Origin: Oxytricha trifallax
Lineage: Eukaryota; Ciliophora; Spirotrichea; Sporadotrichida; Oxytrichidae
Reading direction: 5' to 3'
Length of the DNA: 64,000 nt
Assembly (NCBI GenBank): GCA_000711775.1
Contig: ARYC01000246.1
Span: 1 to 64,000, forward strand
Shown piece by piece: positions 34,590-48,200 of the stretch (positions are counted from its first letter, which is position 1; every line of letters starts with the position of its first letter). A program made the translations under genes and the position numbers. Under the pieces are notes generated by a model, which was given only the letters and a program-made list of their open reading frames with translations, was not told the origin of the DNA and searched no databases.

Positions 34590-37500
34590 TCTTAAACAGA
34601 GAGCAGCGACCAAGAGATGATGACTAAAAATAAATATTCGGTTGAAAAATCAGTCTCTACTTGTCATAATAATTAGTAAGTCTAGCTTTAGGTCTCGGTT
34701 TATAATAATTTAAGCAAAGATTCACATTCATCATTAATAACCCAAGACTTTCCCAATACGCTTACTATCAATCATAAATTTTAGGATAATAAATTTTATG
34801 ACTGAAAAATTGTTTTCAAAGTATCAAGATATTACTATCATCTTCTTTTATAAGCTTTTATTGAATTTGAGCAATGTAAAGACAGCTGAGGAATTTAATT
34901 AAAGCAAACGCGATATAATAAGGTAATCAGTTGAAACTTAAACGATGAGTCAGGTCGTAGTCAAGCCATTAGCGTTTATTTAACCAGCCCGACATATTTC
35001 TCACAAGACTTCAAATTCACTACTCCCCCACACACAAAACACTCTAAACTATTTATAAATATAACGATATCAATCTTTTTATTTTGGAATGAATTAAATT
35101 GCTCTAAATGCTAACGCTAAATTAAATTGGAATACTTAGAAAGCATCAGAAAATTCTTTAATGGATAATGAATTTGATGGGGCTGCCAAGGAATAAAGTA
35201 TTTTATAAGCGCAATGTCTCACTGAATAATAATCACTTAATGTATTATCTAAGCAGTCTCAATCAACTAATTCCACTATTAAAAGATAGCCTATTTTTAA
35301 CATATTTTTTAATTTTTATATTCTAAAAGGTTAAATAATCATAAATTATTGAAGTTAAAGGATCTTAAACAAATAATTAAACAAAGAATTATGGAATATC
35401 TTATTAATGCAAAGAAATATGAGAAAGAATTTTATATATATTCATACTTCTATTTAAATAATTTTAACTTGGATTAAATGAATATCAAAAATAAAATTCT
35501 TAATAATTACTATAATTTCAACTATTATTTTAGATTTATTCTTATTACAATTAAATTTATGTTTATTTTTTATTATGTAATACTCACACTCTTATAAAAT
35601 AAAATAGCTTTATTATAGGAGCAAATCCCTCTTAAAAATTATAGCTATAATAGTATTCGGAGAAGTTGTCGAAAATATCCGATTAAAATTATTATAATGA
35701 TTCACTATTTTTCCAAAATGAATCCAATTCGTTCTCTCCTAAAATTAAAAACTGATACTTATAATGATATAAAAACTGAAAAGTTTTCTATAATTAGATT
35801 TCTTACTTTTTAAGAGTTTAATTTTTTAATTTAATAAAGTAAACTCAAGTTTACTAGAAATATGAGATATGGCTTATCTAATCAAAGTAGTGAAATGGCA
35901 TTGAGATAAGTAAATGCGGGTTTCTAGCCATATTCGTAATCGCTTAAGTCTGTAGACCTAATCGGAAATTTTCCAAATGTTATTTCCCCTAAGAGAGCTA
36001 TTGATCCTTAAATTAAAAATCCTTCAAAAGAATTTAAATAATATGAATTAATACTACAGATTTAATTTTAATTGGGATATTTATCAAGAATTTTAGTAAA
36101 TAGCAATTAGAAGCTGTAATTTTATTCTTTATAATATTCACTAAATTTTGTAAATAATCAAATACTTAATAATTTTAAATTAAAAATACTATTACCACCC
36201 CTATAAAATTATATCTTATCTATATTTTAAAGAAGATATTTAGGCTTTGCCAATTTCTCTAACTCGAATTTCCTAGAGCTCTATCTCTTCTAATATCCTT
36301 TAGGGCCAGCAAACAGTGCTATATAAAAATGAAAGTCGAGATCTATAAAATTTAGATGCCAGACTTAAAAAAGCCAACTCAGCTCAAAATTTTGATTATA
36401 AAAATGCTTTCAGGAAAAAATCCATCCTTGAACTAGCCACTATTAAGGCTTCAAACGAGGCCTCCCAAGTTATTAATAATTTTAATTTTATCCAAAAAAT
36501 TATCATTAGACTGTCATTTTAGAAAATATAAACCTATCTAATTTAAAGAATTTAATTTAATTAAAAGTTAGTGTATCTGAAGAAAGTAAAACTAGCCAAA
36601 ATTTAGATGTGTAAATGCGCTTTGATGAAGGTATTTAACATTCTGTCACGTCGAGTATTGTGCAAGATTTATATTAAATGGCCCTATATTGATTAAATAT
36701 GTAATCAAATCTTCTATTTTTGAATAAAAGAGTCGATTTAAGATACTACGTCGATCACCTCTGAATATACTGAGGATATTTTAAGTGTATTAGAAGCCCC
36801 TTTCTTACCTCGCAATTGTGCTTTGAGCCATCTCTATTAACTAAATTAATAGTTGCCAAACTTAAGCCCAGGTATCAATTATAGAACAACGGGCAAACTT
36901 ATTGCAGAAAAATCTAAGAAAATTACTAAAAATAAGGGTTTAAGGGGTTCTAAATCACAGCTCACTGAAAAAAACAAGTCCTGTTTATTTTAATTAATTA
37001 TTTGTCACTTTTTTAAATTATAATGATTTCTCCTTAAAGTCCTAAAATATTTAGGCTCCATGTTAAATTTAATAAAACTTATTTTAGAATAACCCTGATT
37101 TTATAATAGAGGTGGATCCTAATTATAATAACTAAACAAATGACGTTTTAAACATTAAAAAATTAAGTAATTCCTAATAATTTTCAGAAAATATCCAAAA
37201 AGAGTTAAAAAGTACCAAAGTTCTTTAAGCTAAAAATAGCTAAAAATCTAAGAAAATTAGGTAGAAAGGGCAGGCAAAGGGTAAATCACAAAATAAAGAT
37301 GTTTCTTCAGGAATGGCGAGAAATCGTAAGTAAATTATAAATATAAATTTTGATTGTAATTCTTTAATTTACAAATATTTTCAACAAACTAAGTATCAGT
37401 GCATGTTTTGTAAGAAAAAGTTCAAGATTTGTGCAGCTTTAGGAGGTCATATTAGCAAAGCTCACCCTGGCTAAAGTTAGGCATACAATCATAAAAAGTA

Positions 37501-38494
37501 AGTGAGAGAAGAAAGAGAACTAGAGAGGTGCCTTCACAAAGATGCAATGCAATTTTACTTTGAAAAGTTTAATAACGTTCAAGGTTTTGAAAACAATTGG
37601 ATGTTATAAGTTTTTGTCTATTATCTGTATATGTTTTTATCAAATTCAAAAGTAGTCACTCTAATTGTAATTTTGTTAAACAATATTCTTAATCGAAACA
37701 CTATCAAGAGAATAAAAAAGCTATTAGTTTACTAAAGAGAAGATTATTCTGGCCTTCGAGACAAATACCTGTCCTTAAAACTTACCTAGCCTGTTATTAC
37801 CCAATCAGACGAATTAAATTATACAATTAAAAATGACAATAAGATTCAAAATGAGCAATCTCTGCTCTTAATAAATCAGATACTCTAGGAATTTGAATCT
37901 TAGGATGCAAAGGATTCCAAGGAGTAATCTAAAAATAGGATGATTCAAAATTCTAGTTTGAAAATGGAACACTTAAATGATTTGAGCAGCGAAGTAGACA
38001 TTGAGATGAATCAGGAAGACCTAGAGGGACATGGCACTTCTTAACTCTCTAAATTTTAAGATTTTGAGGTGAAACTGCAATCTCTGGATTGTAGATAAAA
38101 AACCAAAAAATATACAAGATATTCCAAGAAAAAACAAATATCACATTAAGCTTAAGTGTAGTAAAAGAAGCAATTTTAATAGCATATTAATATTTAATTG
38201 ACTTATTTTGATTAACACAAAAAGAGCTGATTATCTTTTTGCATTTTGATCTCCTAACAAAGATTTTTTTTAATTTTAATAGGACATAAATGTTAGCAAA
38301 ATCTACCGGTATTAAGAGTTAAAGTAATATTAACTAACTAATAATAAAAATACTTATTTTAAGTTTAGTAAAATGAAGGGAAAATTTTAAGAGCATATCC
38401 TAGTTCTGATACCTAAAATTTAAAAACATAAATTCTCTAAAGCCTTGAAATACCAAATCAAGAGATGTCATTAAATTATAACGCTAATCTATGA
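34590..38494 (+). CDS. Single C2H2 zinc-finger protein with long disordered regions
   Basis: At least eight plus-strand islands separated by AT-rich inserts. The clear start candidate is MMTKNKYSVEKSVSTC near 34617. Most of the protein is Ser/Asn/Gln/Lys-rich and looks disordered. Near 37396-37470 lies YQCMFCKKKFKICAALGGHI followed by SKAH: C-x2-C-x12-H-x4-H with an ALGGH core, the form of the plant-type QALGGH finger also found in ciliates. It is followed by a basic helix (QVREERELERCLHKDAMQFY). The C-terminus reads ...RAYPSSDTQNLKTQILQSLE, ending at TGA 38492-38494. Probably a nuclear DNA- or RNA-binding protein; no second finger is seen. Individual pointers were not resolved. Confidence 0.75.
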
Positions 38495-39293
38495 ATAAAT
38501 AATATTATTATATAAAAAATTAAAGGCATTTTTATTATCATTTATTTTTAATTGTTTTTTATTTATATATAAATTAGAACCGTTTTGTAATAATAATGAT
38601 TTTTTTGGCAATAATAGTCTGGAGTAAAACTATAAAAATAAAATGTGAAATATTACTGGCAAGGGGTTTTAAAACCACTTAAATACACAATAATTAGTTC
38701 AAAGGCAATCTCTATTAACAAAAACAACAACAAAGATAAATTAAGCAGCATATATATTTATAGATTCAATACATAAAAGTTAAATTTAAGATAACTGTGG
38801 AGATAAAAGTACAAGGAATTTCGTATTTTTTCTTCATCAAATATCTTAACTTTTTTTGGAAGACATACCAAAAAACAATCAATTACATTAGTTAGTAATT
38901 TAATTAGACAATATTTATTTTTTCGATAAATTAATTATATCAAGTCGTATTCTCATGATTTATATGTTAGATAATAAAATTAATGTGGAGATGATTAAAT
39001 TAATAGTTTTGCATGTAAAAATAATTTAATTTATATTCATAATTACTAGCTTTAATTCAACTTTAGTGAGATATTATTTTATCTGGTTTCTTAACCTGTT
39101 CCAATATTTTAATAAATATTCTCTTAACTTGAATTAAGTGCAGTAATTTTTCCCAAATCATTTTTACTAGAATATGGTTCAATTTATGTTAAATTTGTTT
39201 TATTATGAACTCCTAGATTTCTTGAATTATTTAAAGAATAAATTAATTTATATTCTAAACTTTTTAAATGGTAAGATAATAAAGTCAATTTTA
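38495..39293. other. AT-rich intergenic DNA between convergent genes
   Basis: Lies between the stops of the zinc-finger gene (+) and the coiled-coil gene (-). No coding, RNA or repeat signal recognised. Confidence 0.6.
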
Positions 39294-42200
39294 TCAAACA
39301 ATATAAGCATACGGCTATTCAGAATTATACTAACCATTCGTATTGTTATTTAACTACATTTTCTAAGAGAAGTTGAATGAGCTATTTAATAAATTGCCTC
39401 CTCCATTTCTTTAATTGGTAATCTAAGGCAGATAGCTATAATTTAGATTTATTTGATTTTAATTCCTTAAATTCGCATCAACTGATCGGCCAAGTGGGTT
39501 ACTATCATTTTATCTACCAGACATTAAATTTCTTGAATTAATCCCAGCTGGTATCACAGATTTCGCTTCATTATTTTGTGTAAAATATTCCTAAGAATTG
39601 TTCAAATCCACCTTATTCTATACAACACTTCCAGCCTCAGTTGCATATCTGTTTACACTTGCTCGATTATTATTTATCTGATTTTTAACTCCAGGAATCA
39701 AAGCGTATTAATTATTATCGTAGATTTTGTATGCCCCTAGATCCCTCTTGTTCATTTTTTTCTCTTAGTTAGTCATAGTCCCAGAATTCTTGTGCATAAT
39801 TTCAGAAATTTTTAGCTGCTTATCCAATATTTACCTATAAGAATTCTAAGCTTGTTTCTTCTGGTCTCTCATTTGAAGTTCAGTTGAGCTTACAAACTTC
39901 AAATAATGCTGCGCGTCTTTCTAGTCCTCAATGAGTTGTTTTTGCTGAAATTCTTTGTGTTTATCTTTTACTATGAGCTAGTTCCGGTTCGAATCTCGAG
40001 TAGTGTGCAAGTTCAACTTTCTCCACTCTTAAGACTGGGAGTTGTTCTTGGCTAGAATGTCTATTAGACTGTTTGTAGATATTTAAGAGAGAGGGCTTTA
40101 ATTCAAGTTGTTTATATCCGAAGTTTAAAAAATATTGGATAATAAACAACTAAATATACAAATTTTAGGATGATACTTAAAAATGAATCTCCCCCTTAAA
40201 TTAAATTTAATTAACTGAAAAAATATATAAAATTAAGTTTAATGTATCTATAAACGCTCTCTATGAGGTGTTAAATTCAATCTTTTCATAGAATTTAAGT
40301 ATATTTGTTTTCTTATATGCTCATCTTGATTAAATTTCTCAAATTTTTCCTTGTATCTTCTCTCATTTTCAAGCTATCTATTTTTATTATACTCAAACTG
40401 CTCTAAAACTTCTTGCTGCTATAATTCTTTCTATAATACATCTTACTATTGTTTTTATCTCTTATTTTCAAGGTCTTCTAATTAAGGGATAAAAATCTTT
40501 TTTTAAGATAATATTAATATATAATCAATTTAGGAGCGAATTCATAATAAAATTAAGATTAAAATTTTAATCTAATTACACTTATTGATACATTTATTTC
40601 TTCATTTGCATTAAACTTTCATAATTTGATTGATCTCTCTTCGCCTTCTCAATAATCTAACTTTCTAGTTCAATTTTATTCTCTTGTTATAATTACTTAA
40701 TATTTATGAAAATATTTATAAATATTTACAATCCACAAAATTTATTTTATATAATTAGGTTTGCTATTGAATATCTTGAAGTTGTCTTTAATTTAATTAA
40801 CCTATTTTACGTTTTAAGTCTATTCTTTAATCATTGATTTATTTAGTAAAGTTTTAATTCTGTAACGTATATTGCTGCTAAATCTTTTTTTTATGATAAT
40901 TTCTTATAAAAATATTAATTAATTGATTATTCTAAAAAAATATTTAACTTTGAATAATAAATCTCTAATTCTCTACGTAATGTTACTTCCTAAATTGATT
41001 TCTATTATTTCTTATACTCCTCCGCTTTCAACAACTCATCACTAATATGTAGTCTTAGATTATCTCATAATACATTAAATTTAATTTTTATTTCTTGAAA
41101 TGGCAAAATAAAGGAGCATTAAAAAATGACTTACAAATATTTCTTCTTTTATTGAGCATCAAATTGAGCTTTTTATTAAATTTCCAGGTTGTACTACTCA
41201 GCTTGATGTTTAATTACTGCGCTCCACTCATCCACTTGACCTGATATAAAATACTTAAAAATTTATATTAAACTTTACCATTTCTGTTGATAGGGTAATA
41301 ACCTATATAAATCACTAGTAAATATTCTCATATTTAAATGAATAAAAAACAGTTATTATAATCATTTTATTTGCAAATTCTTAAATAACGCTTGTTGTCA
41401 TCTAAAAGTTTTTGTATTTTGTCTTCCTTCAAATCTAATGGCTTCTTCACACCATATGTTCTCAATTTAAATGGATCTTCCTAAAGAAAATTGTTTAGTA
41501 TTTCATTATTATTTATATGTTTGAGATAAAATATCACTATTTTTTGTTTACAAAAAGAACAATTTACAGAATGAATAAATAAAATTAGGATTATCCGTAC
41601 TTACAATCATTATTATTTTATTTTGTTTATAATCAATAATTATTATTATTTAAGCTTATTGTGAAATAAATCTTTGCCTTAGTTTTTATATCAATATTAG
41701 TAAAAGATAAGCTAGTAAAAAAATTCTTAATCAAATTATTATATCTAATAAGTTTTAAGCAACATTCTAGCTTGCTAGTTATATATTGTCAAATTAAATG
41801 TAGTATAATTTGTATTTATTATCAAATTCTTTCAACATAAAAATTAAATTGTAATTTGCAATAATATCTGTAAATACTTGTTTTATTTATTACATTTCGT
41901 ATTTTAGCGTTTGAATGTACAATTAATCTTAGGGTTGAGCTCCGTAAGGGTGTTTTTAAGCAGATATATCCATATTTATTAATTCCTTCTATAGCTATTT
42001 ATCTAGTAATTCTTCAAATTATATGGGAATAGTTTTATTGATCAATCATATAATCTTTTTATTTTAAGATCTCCAAATTAATTGAATTACTTACTTTCCC
42101 TCAAATTGTAATTTAAATTTATTTAAGTTTTCACCAAAACATAATGTCTGCTTATCTCTACTTTACTAAAAATCTAATTATTAAATAGCTTTTGATTGAA

Positions 42201-42363
42201 TTTCTGCATCTTTTTAATCCACTGGCAATAATAGTTTCTCAATTACTTCTCTAATTTAGGTAGTATTAATGGTATCGATTGAAACTTCATGTACTTAATG
42301 CAACAGCTAGCTTAATTATGGAGATTTATTGATAAATATTATTTTTGAGTCCGGATCATACAT
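39294..42363 (-). CDS. Long coiled-coil protein, possibly centrosomal/ciliary
   Basis: Minus-strand islands from ATG 42363-42361 (MYDPDSKIIFINKSPQLSQL) to TGA 39296-39294. Order: an N-terminal part with VSIDTINTTQIREVIEKLLL; ISAQKHPYGAQPQDQLYIQT; then TYGVKKPLDLKEDKIQKLLD (DNKRYL); coiled-coil stretches HQAEQYNLEIQQKAQFDAQQ, SDELLKAEEYKKQQKSIQEV, QQEVLEQFEYNKNRQLENER; a Gln/Lys-rich part with STELQMRDQKKQAQNSYRQI; and an Asn/Gln/Ser-rich tail. The island pattern and AT-rich gaps (40.5, 40.75-40.95, 41.3, 41.5-41.9 kb) show inserts and introns. The KxxKLxxDNKRYL segment recalls basal-body coiled-coil proteins such as CSPP1, but this is weak. No enzyme domain. Confidence 0.7.
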
Positions 42364-42435
42364 ATTTTTAGAATAGAAATACATTAACAAGTGATTCTAA
42401 AAATCTTACCAATTGAAAATTTATTAATGTTTATT

Positions 42436-42862
42436 ATTGTAGGAATACATTTGATTTGCGAAAATTATATTAAAATAAATATTTATTCATCGTAAGTATT
42501 GGCAGTTATTTTTCTGGAAACCTATACAAGATGGTACTTCTTCGATAGAGAATTCAAAAGCAGTTGGACTTTAATATCATCAGTATTCCTCTATCGCATC
42601 CCTAGAGTAAGATAAATTTAGTTTAATTTAAACATAAAATGATTTAAACAATCACTTAAAATTAAAATTGATCTATCTAGCTCCAGTGATGCGATAAAGA
42701 GGTACCGCCAATAGTAAAGTCCAGCCGATTTTGAATTCTCTGTCGGACAGTTGCCATATCGTCTAGGTTTCCAGAAAGTTAACTGCCACTATTTATTAAT
42801 TTAATTTAATTTATTTAATTATAATTTATTTTCCCAAATAAAATAAAATTTATTCCTACTAT
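42436..42862. mobile_element. Foldback element, copy 3
   Basis: Left end ATTGTAGGAATACATTTGAT, right end TTTATTCCTACTAT. Inner blocks TTTCTGGAAACCTA, ATAGAGAATTCAAA, GGTACCGCCAATAGTAAAGT and GGTTTCCAGAAAGTTAACTG pair across the unit. It starts 73 bp upstream of the coiled-coil gene's ATG. Confidence 0.85.
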
Positions 42863-43337
42863 ACCATTCAATTCCAAGATATTTGCCAGGTCTTAGGAAA
42901 TCATATATAGCTGCTCATTTTAGCATTAATTTTGTTTGGTATTTTTCGAAAAAGCGTCTATTTATTAGTAATCCGAAATTGTAAAAGACCTTAAACTAAG
43001 ATTAAGTTGTTTTAAATCCAGATCAAAAGTTTCTCTAAGTTACAAAAGCATTTGTAAAATATGGATATAATTCTCAAGTATTTGATGCATTGAAGTTTTT
43101 GGGAGGGTGATTAAATAAGTGGTAATTTTTTCAATATGTAAGATTAAAAAGATTTATCACCTTAAAAGTTAAAGTAATTTGCATATACTCCTCAAGGTAA
43201 AATTCACTTTCATCTTATACTATTTTCTCAGTATATAGCCTTGAATTTCTCGATCTTTCAAATTTTTAGTCTTATTAAAGATACTATTGTTTAGTTTATT
43301 ACTACTAATTATTAATGTTGTTAAAATAAGGATTTTA

Positions 43338-44741
43338 TCAACTTATATTTTACTGCTAATTAACCAAAAACCCTTCTGGCTACTTTGAGTAATTTAACTA
43401 AGGTCTATTCATTTCTAATTGCCAACTATATTTGTTATTATAAGTTTTAAGTTAGGGGTAATTTGAGGTGGTAGTATTAAAATTTTAATCATCTTCATCG
43501 TCAATATTTATCACCTAAATTGATTTTTCATCAATTTGTTATTGTTTGTAACTAAAGGCAGTAGGATAGTTTTAGTTAATATTATGCTGTTGACGATTAG
43601 TAAATGAAGGGGGGAAATATCTTTAATTTTGAGCAGTAGTATTTATACTTTATTCGTTATCAAAGGTAGGATTATGACTTTTATAGATTTATGGAGCTTG
43701 TTCAAATGTTTATGGGTGAAGTATCTTATCCTATTTTACAACTGAGTAAAAGCCTGTTTTTTTAATTGCTTTTTTAGCTGTACTTCTATGTTCTGAACAA
43801 AAAATACCATATTGTTGAGGGTTTTAAGGATTTCTAAAGTCTTCCATCTACGGATCAGATTAAATCAAGCCAACATCAATTGCACAACGAATGTGAAACT
43901 TTTTGAAACATTAAGGAAACATACAATCAAGGCAGGCAGAATAATCTGATTTTTTCTAGCATAAGTAGCATTAAAGCCCAAACCTTTTTATATTTGGATA
44001 GCCTATCATCTGCTTTAACCTATAAAAGGCATTAATAATCAGGACGATAATTTTAAACCTTCTTACTCTATGTCACCTTAAGATTATATCTCTGGAATCC
44101 ATTTGATACACCAAAAATGAACCCATCTACCATCATTTAACTTCCTAATCAGACCTCAACTGTCATCACATAAGAAACACTTAATCAAATGTGAAGGAAT
44201 CTACTCATTTTTTAGCATAAAACATCTCTCGCACCTCCAATTAAAAGCTTGATGATTTTATTAAACTTGAATATTTATGTTCTTTAGTTCTCTTCCATAA
44301 CAAGATTGATGAACTGAAGCGAGGCAATCATCACATTTAACAATTATGTTTGTTGGAAGGGAGGTGAAAATTAAGCAAACTTGGCATCGTAACTGCGCAT
44401 TTGGTTTTGTGTTAGAAATCTATAAGAAAGTTAAGATTATATGTATATGTAAAGACTACCTCGATATGCTAAGGAATAGAGTGATTCTAATTTAGCTAAG
44501 GAGGAATTTTGTCCTATCATCTTGTATTATGTACTGTATTTTCTTGCCATTATTATATAATAGAATGGTTCATTTATTCCTGAAAAGGCATTCCACCCTG
44601 ATTTTAAGGTATTATCTAGTTATTTGGCTGATAATTTGGATGGTTTAAGTCTTAGCTTAGTGCTTCAATTAGATCTTCATCCTCCTCCTCATTATAATAT
44701 TATTCATCTTCTTCCGTTGTATCAGCATTTTCCATACTCAT
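43338..44741 (-). CDS. PHD plus extended-PHD (JADE/BRPF/AF10-type) chromatin reader
   Basis: ATG 44741-44739 (MSMENADTTEEDEQYYNEEE, acidic), 40-nt intron 44420-44459 (GTAGTC...TTATAG), 38-bp IES at 44014-44051 with pointer TTAAA (as TTTAA at 44014-44018 and 44052-44056), TGA 43340-43338; 442 codons. First PHD: CQVCLIF...VKCDDCLASVHQSCYG...WRCERC. Zinc knuckle: CFLC...GRWVHFWCIKWIPEI. Second half: CYLCQKKSDYSACLDCMFPQ, CFKKFHIRCAIDVGL, YGIFCSEH. This C4HC3-C2HC-C4HC3 order is the histone H3 reader module of the JADE/BRPF/MLLT10 class. The tail is Gln/Asn-rich with an acidic patch (VINIDDEDD). Two in-frame TGA triplets occur, at 44158-44156 inside the knuckle and 44519-44517 before the first finger; see findings. 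Confidence 0.85.
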
Positions 44742-45265
44742 CTATTATCAATTCCCAACCTCATTCCATTATTACTAATCCTAATATAAACCAGGTAGAT
44801 TATTCTTTTGATATTGCTACTACTGAAACTAATAAAAATTTTGTTGCTATGGCTGCATTTAGAGCATCATATTAGTAACTTTAGTAGGAGTGATTTTAGA
44901 GGATGTTAAGCTGCTATTGTTTGTTGAGTGAATTATTGAACTGCTATTTTTCTTTTGAAATAGGTCTTAATGAGTTATTTCAATTGATTAACAGTTGCTA
45001 TTGGATATTTGGTCTTGTGAGTCTTCAAGGAGGTCTTCTAAAATCATTTTAAGAAAAAACTTTATAAAGGTGAAAGAATATTGTTTATTTAGTTATATTA
45101 GAGCGTGATAAGCTAAATGGATATATTCCCATAACAACTTTAAAAGTGTGATTCGGATTAATAATTCTTAATTTGCTATCTAAAGATTGTTAATGTTTTA
45201 GTTCAAAATGAAAAATTGATTCAAAAATCTTTAATTTCGAAAATTTCAGAAATTTATTTATTCAT
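44742..45265. other. Intergenic between the PHD gene and block A
   Basis: A minus-strand Gln-rich open stretch (MLQMQPQQQNFYQFQQQQYQ, about 44870-44760) runs into a TGA just before the PHD-gene start. It may be leader sequence or a small upstream frame. The remainder is AT-rich with nothing recognised. Confidence 0.4.
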
Positions 45266-48200
45266 TCACAATCTCCAGAAGGTTCAATTAAGCCATCATA
45301 AAGGCAATATTTTCCAGGTAAGCATTACTTGCAATCTGCTAACTTCTGAGCATTGAATTAGTTATTATAAGTACCAGCTGGGCACTTCGTTGGAGTTATT
45401 GATGATTCAGGGCAGTAATTTCCTCTCGAGCAATCCTTAATATTATTCGACATTCCTTCTTCATCACAGTAGAAACCAGCATAATAATTCTAAATCAGAA
45501 TATTTGAGCTTAATAGTAAAATTATTAAAGAAATCACTCATAATTAAACAGCTCTACACTTAGTACATTCGCTTTTTGAAGTAAACTGATTATAAGTGCC
45601 TTGAGGGCAAATAGTTGGAGATGCTGCACCTTCAAGAGAGAAATATCCTGGAGGGGAAGTTAATTATTTGGAATTTGATGAACCACTTGGACAATAGTAA
45701 CCTGCCTCGCATTTTGCTGTTGGAAGTGGTAGATTAGCACCTGCGCAGTAGTAGCCTGGCAAGCATTAAATACAATCAGTTTGAGTCTTGGCTTTTGTGT
45801 TGGGGTTGTAGGTACCTGGAGGGCACTCCTTCACTCTCTTAGATCCATATTCACAGAATCCTCCAGCAGTGCAGACGTCTCCTGTGATACCATCTGTGGG
45901 GTCTGCTTTGTAGGCACCACCTTTACAGAAATAGCCGGGGTCACAGAGACCATCAGGAGCTGACAATCCTGCTTGGGAACAGTATTAACCTGGGAGGCAA
46001 CTCAAACAATCTGTTGAAGCTTAACATTAATAGTTATCAATATTAATTACTTTTCTTTATATTTCATAACTTTATATGCTATAACCATTAACATTTAAAT
46101 TATAAAGCTTGGTTACCTAACTACGATCCAAAAGTACCCTTGCTGCATGGTGTTGGTTCATAAGTTTAAGCTGGGCAATAATATCCTTATGGGCATATTT
46201 AAATTAAAATTAATATTTTACTTACAATAAGTAATTAATTATCTTTTGTTAAAGTTATTTTTTAAGTTTTTTTTAATCAGGCATATGACTGGATAGATAT
46301 TGTATTCATCACAATAATAGCCAGCTGGGCATGTTTTACAAGAGGTAGATTAGAACTCATCTGTGTAGAAACCTCTGGGACATCTATTAACATAGGCATT
46401 ATTTGAACCCTCTGGACAGTAATATCCCAATTCACATACATTGTCACTGTAACTAGTATTTTTTTATCTGAATTTTCCTTTCAATCAAAAAAATGAAAAG
46501 TGTCCAATATATCTAAATAATTTTACAATTTGTAATTAGTAGAAGCACGGAGTTAAGTGAAGTAACCAGCTGGGGTTTTAATGCATTGATTGGATTGTGA
46601 ATTTCCTACATAATTTACTGAATCTATGAGTGAATTTGGCATGTATGTACCAGCGGGGCATTAATGATACATTTTAGTAGCAGTGGGGCAGAAATGACCT
46701 GGTGGACAAATGTATTACACAACTCCATCGCTGTAGTAGCCATTTATATTAATATGAAAAACTATATAAGGGTTTATAAGAATAAATTTAAAGAAAAACA
46801 TTATTTGCTGAATTGTTTAATGCCATTTGGAGTATTTTTATTTGCTTTATAATCTGTAAAAGTAATACCATCAGTAGTTTAGCAATCATGGCCTTCTTAG
46901 CATTCAAGACAAATATAACTTCCACTTTTTATTATGGTTAATTTTAAATTTACAAGAATTAATTGACTTCCACTAGGAGAGTAAGTTCCCTTTGGACATT
47001 TAAGCATAACTGACATTCCCTCAGTTGGGCAATAGTAACCTTCACTGCATATTTTACAAGTTTTAATAGATCCTGAATTTGTAACTATTGAGTTATCAGC
47101 AATAAAAGCTCCTTATACATCGTTATAAACATACTATTTGAGAATAAAATCATCTTTAACATAGCTTATTATTAAACATATAAAAATAGTTCAAAGTTTA
47201 AGTACCCTTGGGGCATTTTTCAGGTTGAATGCTATGTTCTTTACAGAAATGCCCTGTGGGGCAAATAGTACATTCACTAGCACTTGTTAACCCCTTCTTA
47301 TAGCTGTAAGTTCCATTTGAACATGGACTGTGTTGGAAATTTTCAGTACCTGCAAGGCAGAAATATCCACCTGGACAAATAAAGGGTTTGTAGGAACCTG
47401 GTGGGCAGAAGTAACCAGCTGGGCATTAATTGCATTAAGTAGAAAGTGTCAAGTCATGGGCTGCTGAATAGGTGCCACCTGGGCATGGATATTACTTATC
47501 ATGAAGTGTTCCAGTTGGGCAGTAATAACCAGGTTCAATATTAAAAATAGAATCAAGTTATTTTAAAGGTTCACATATCACCATCTTTCTGGTAAACTTT
47601 ACAGAAAAAATCCAGCTTATTACATTTGACTTAAATAAAAAAGTTTATAAGCAGTTAAGGCAGTCCCAAGTTCACAAGCTGATCCTGCTGGGCAAAGATC
47701 ACATTCATTAATATTTGTAAGATTCTTGTCATTATCAATAGTACCAGGAGGGCATGGCAATTGTTGAGCATATTGTACACCTGCTGGTGAAAGATATCCT
47801 GCTTCTATGTTTGGCTATGAAATGTCATCATAAATTCTTGCAAACAAAATTAAATTCTATTAGAATAATTTATTCTGAAGTTTAATCAGTTAGTCCAAAC
47901 ACACTGCATACATAATTATCAGGGCATGTCTTGCAATCAGTTTTTTGTTTTTATTCAGGTTAATCGTTGTAAGTGCCTGGTGGGCAAAGTTGTGGATATG
48001 CTGAACCAGACGGACAGAAAGCACCTAATGGGCATGAAACGCAAGTAGTTTAACCTAAGTTTGGATTGTAGAATCCAGCTGGACAAGGAACCATTTCATA
48101 TTAATATAATCAGAGATATCATTGTTAATGTGAATTAAAATTATTGATTAATTCATATAAACTATTTGGTATTCTCTTAATTCTGTTGAGTTGCAAATAA

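Noticed and set aside
44129-44161. 33-bp IES with pointer TGATG to remove the TGA in the ePHD knuckle
   Set aside because: It is in frame, but it would delete conserved GLIRKL-type residues and break the normal Cys-Trp spacing.
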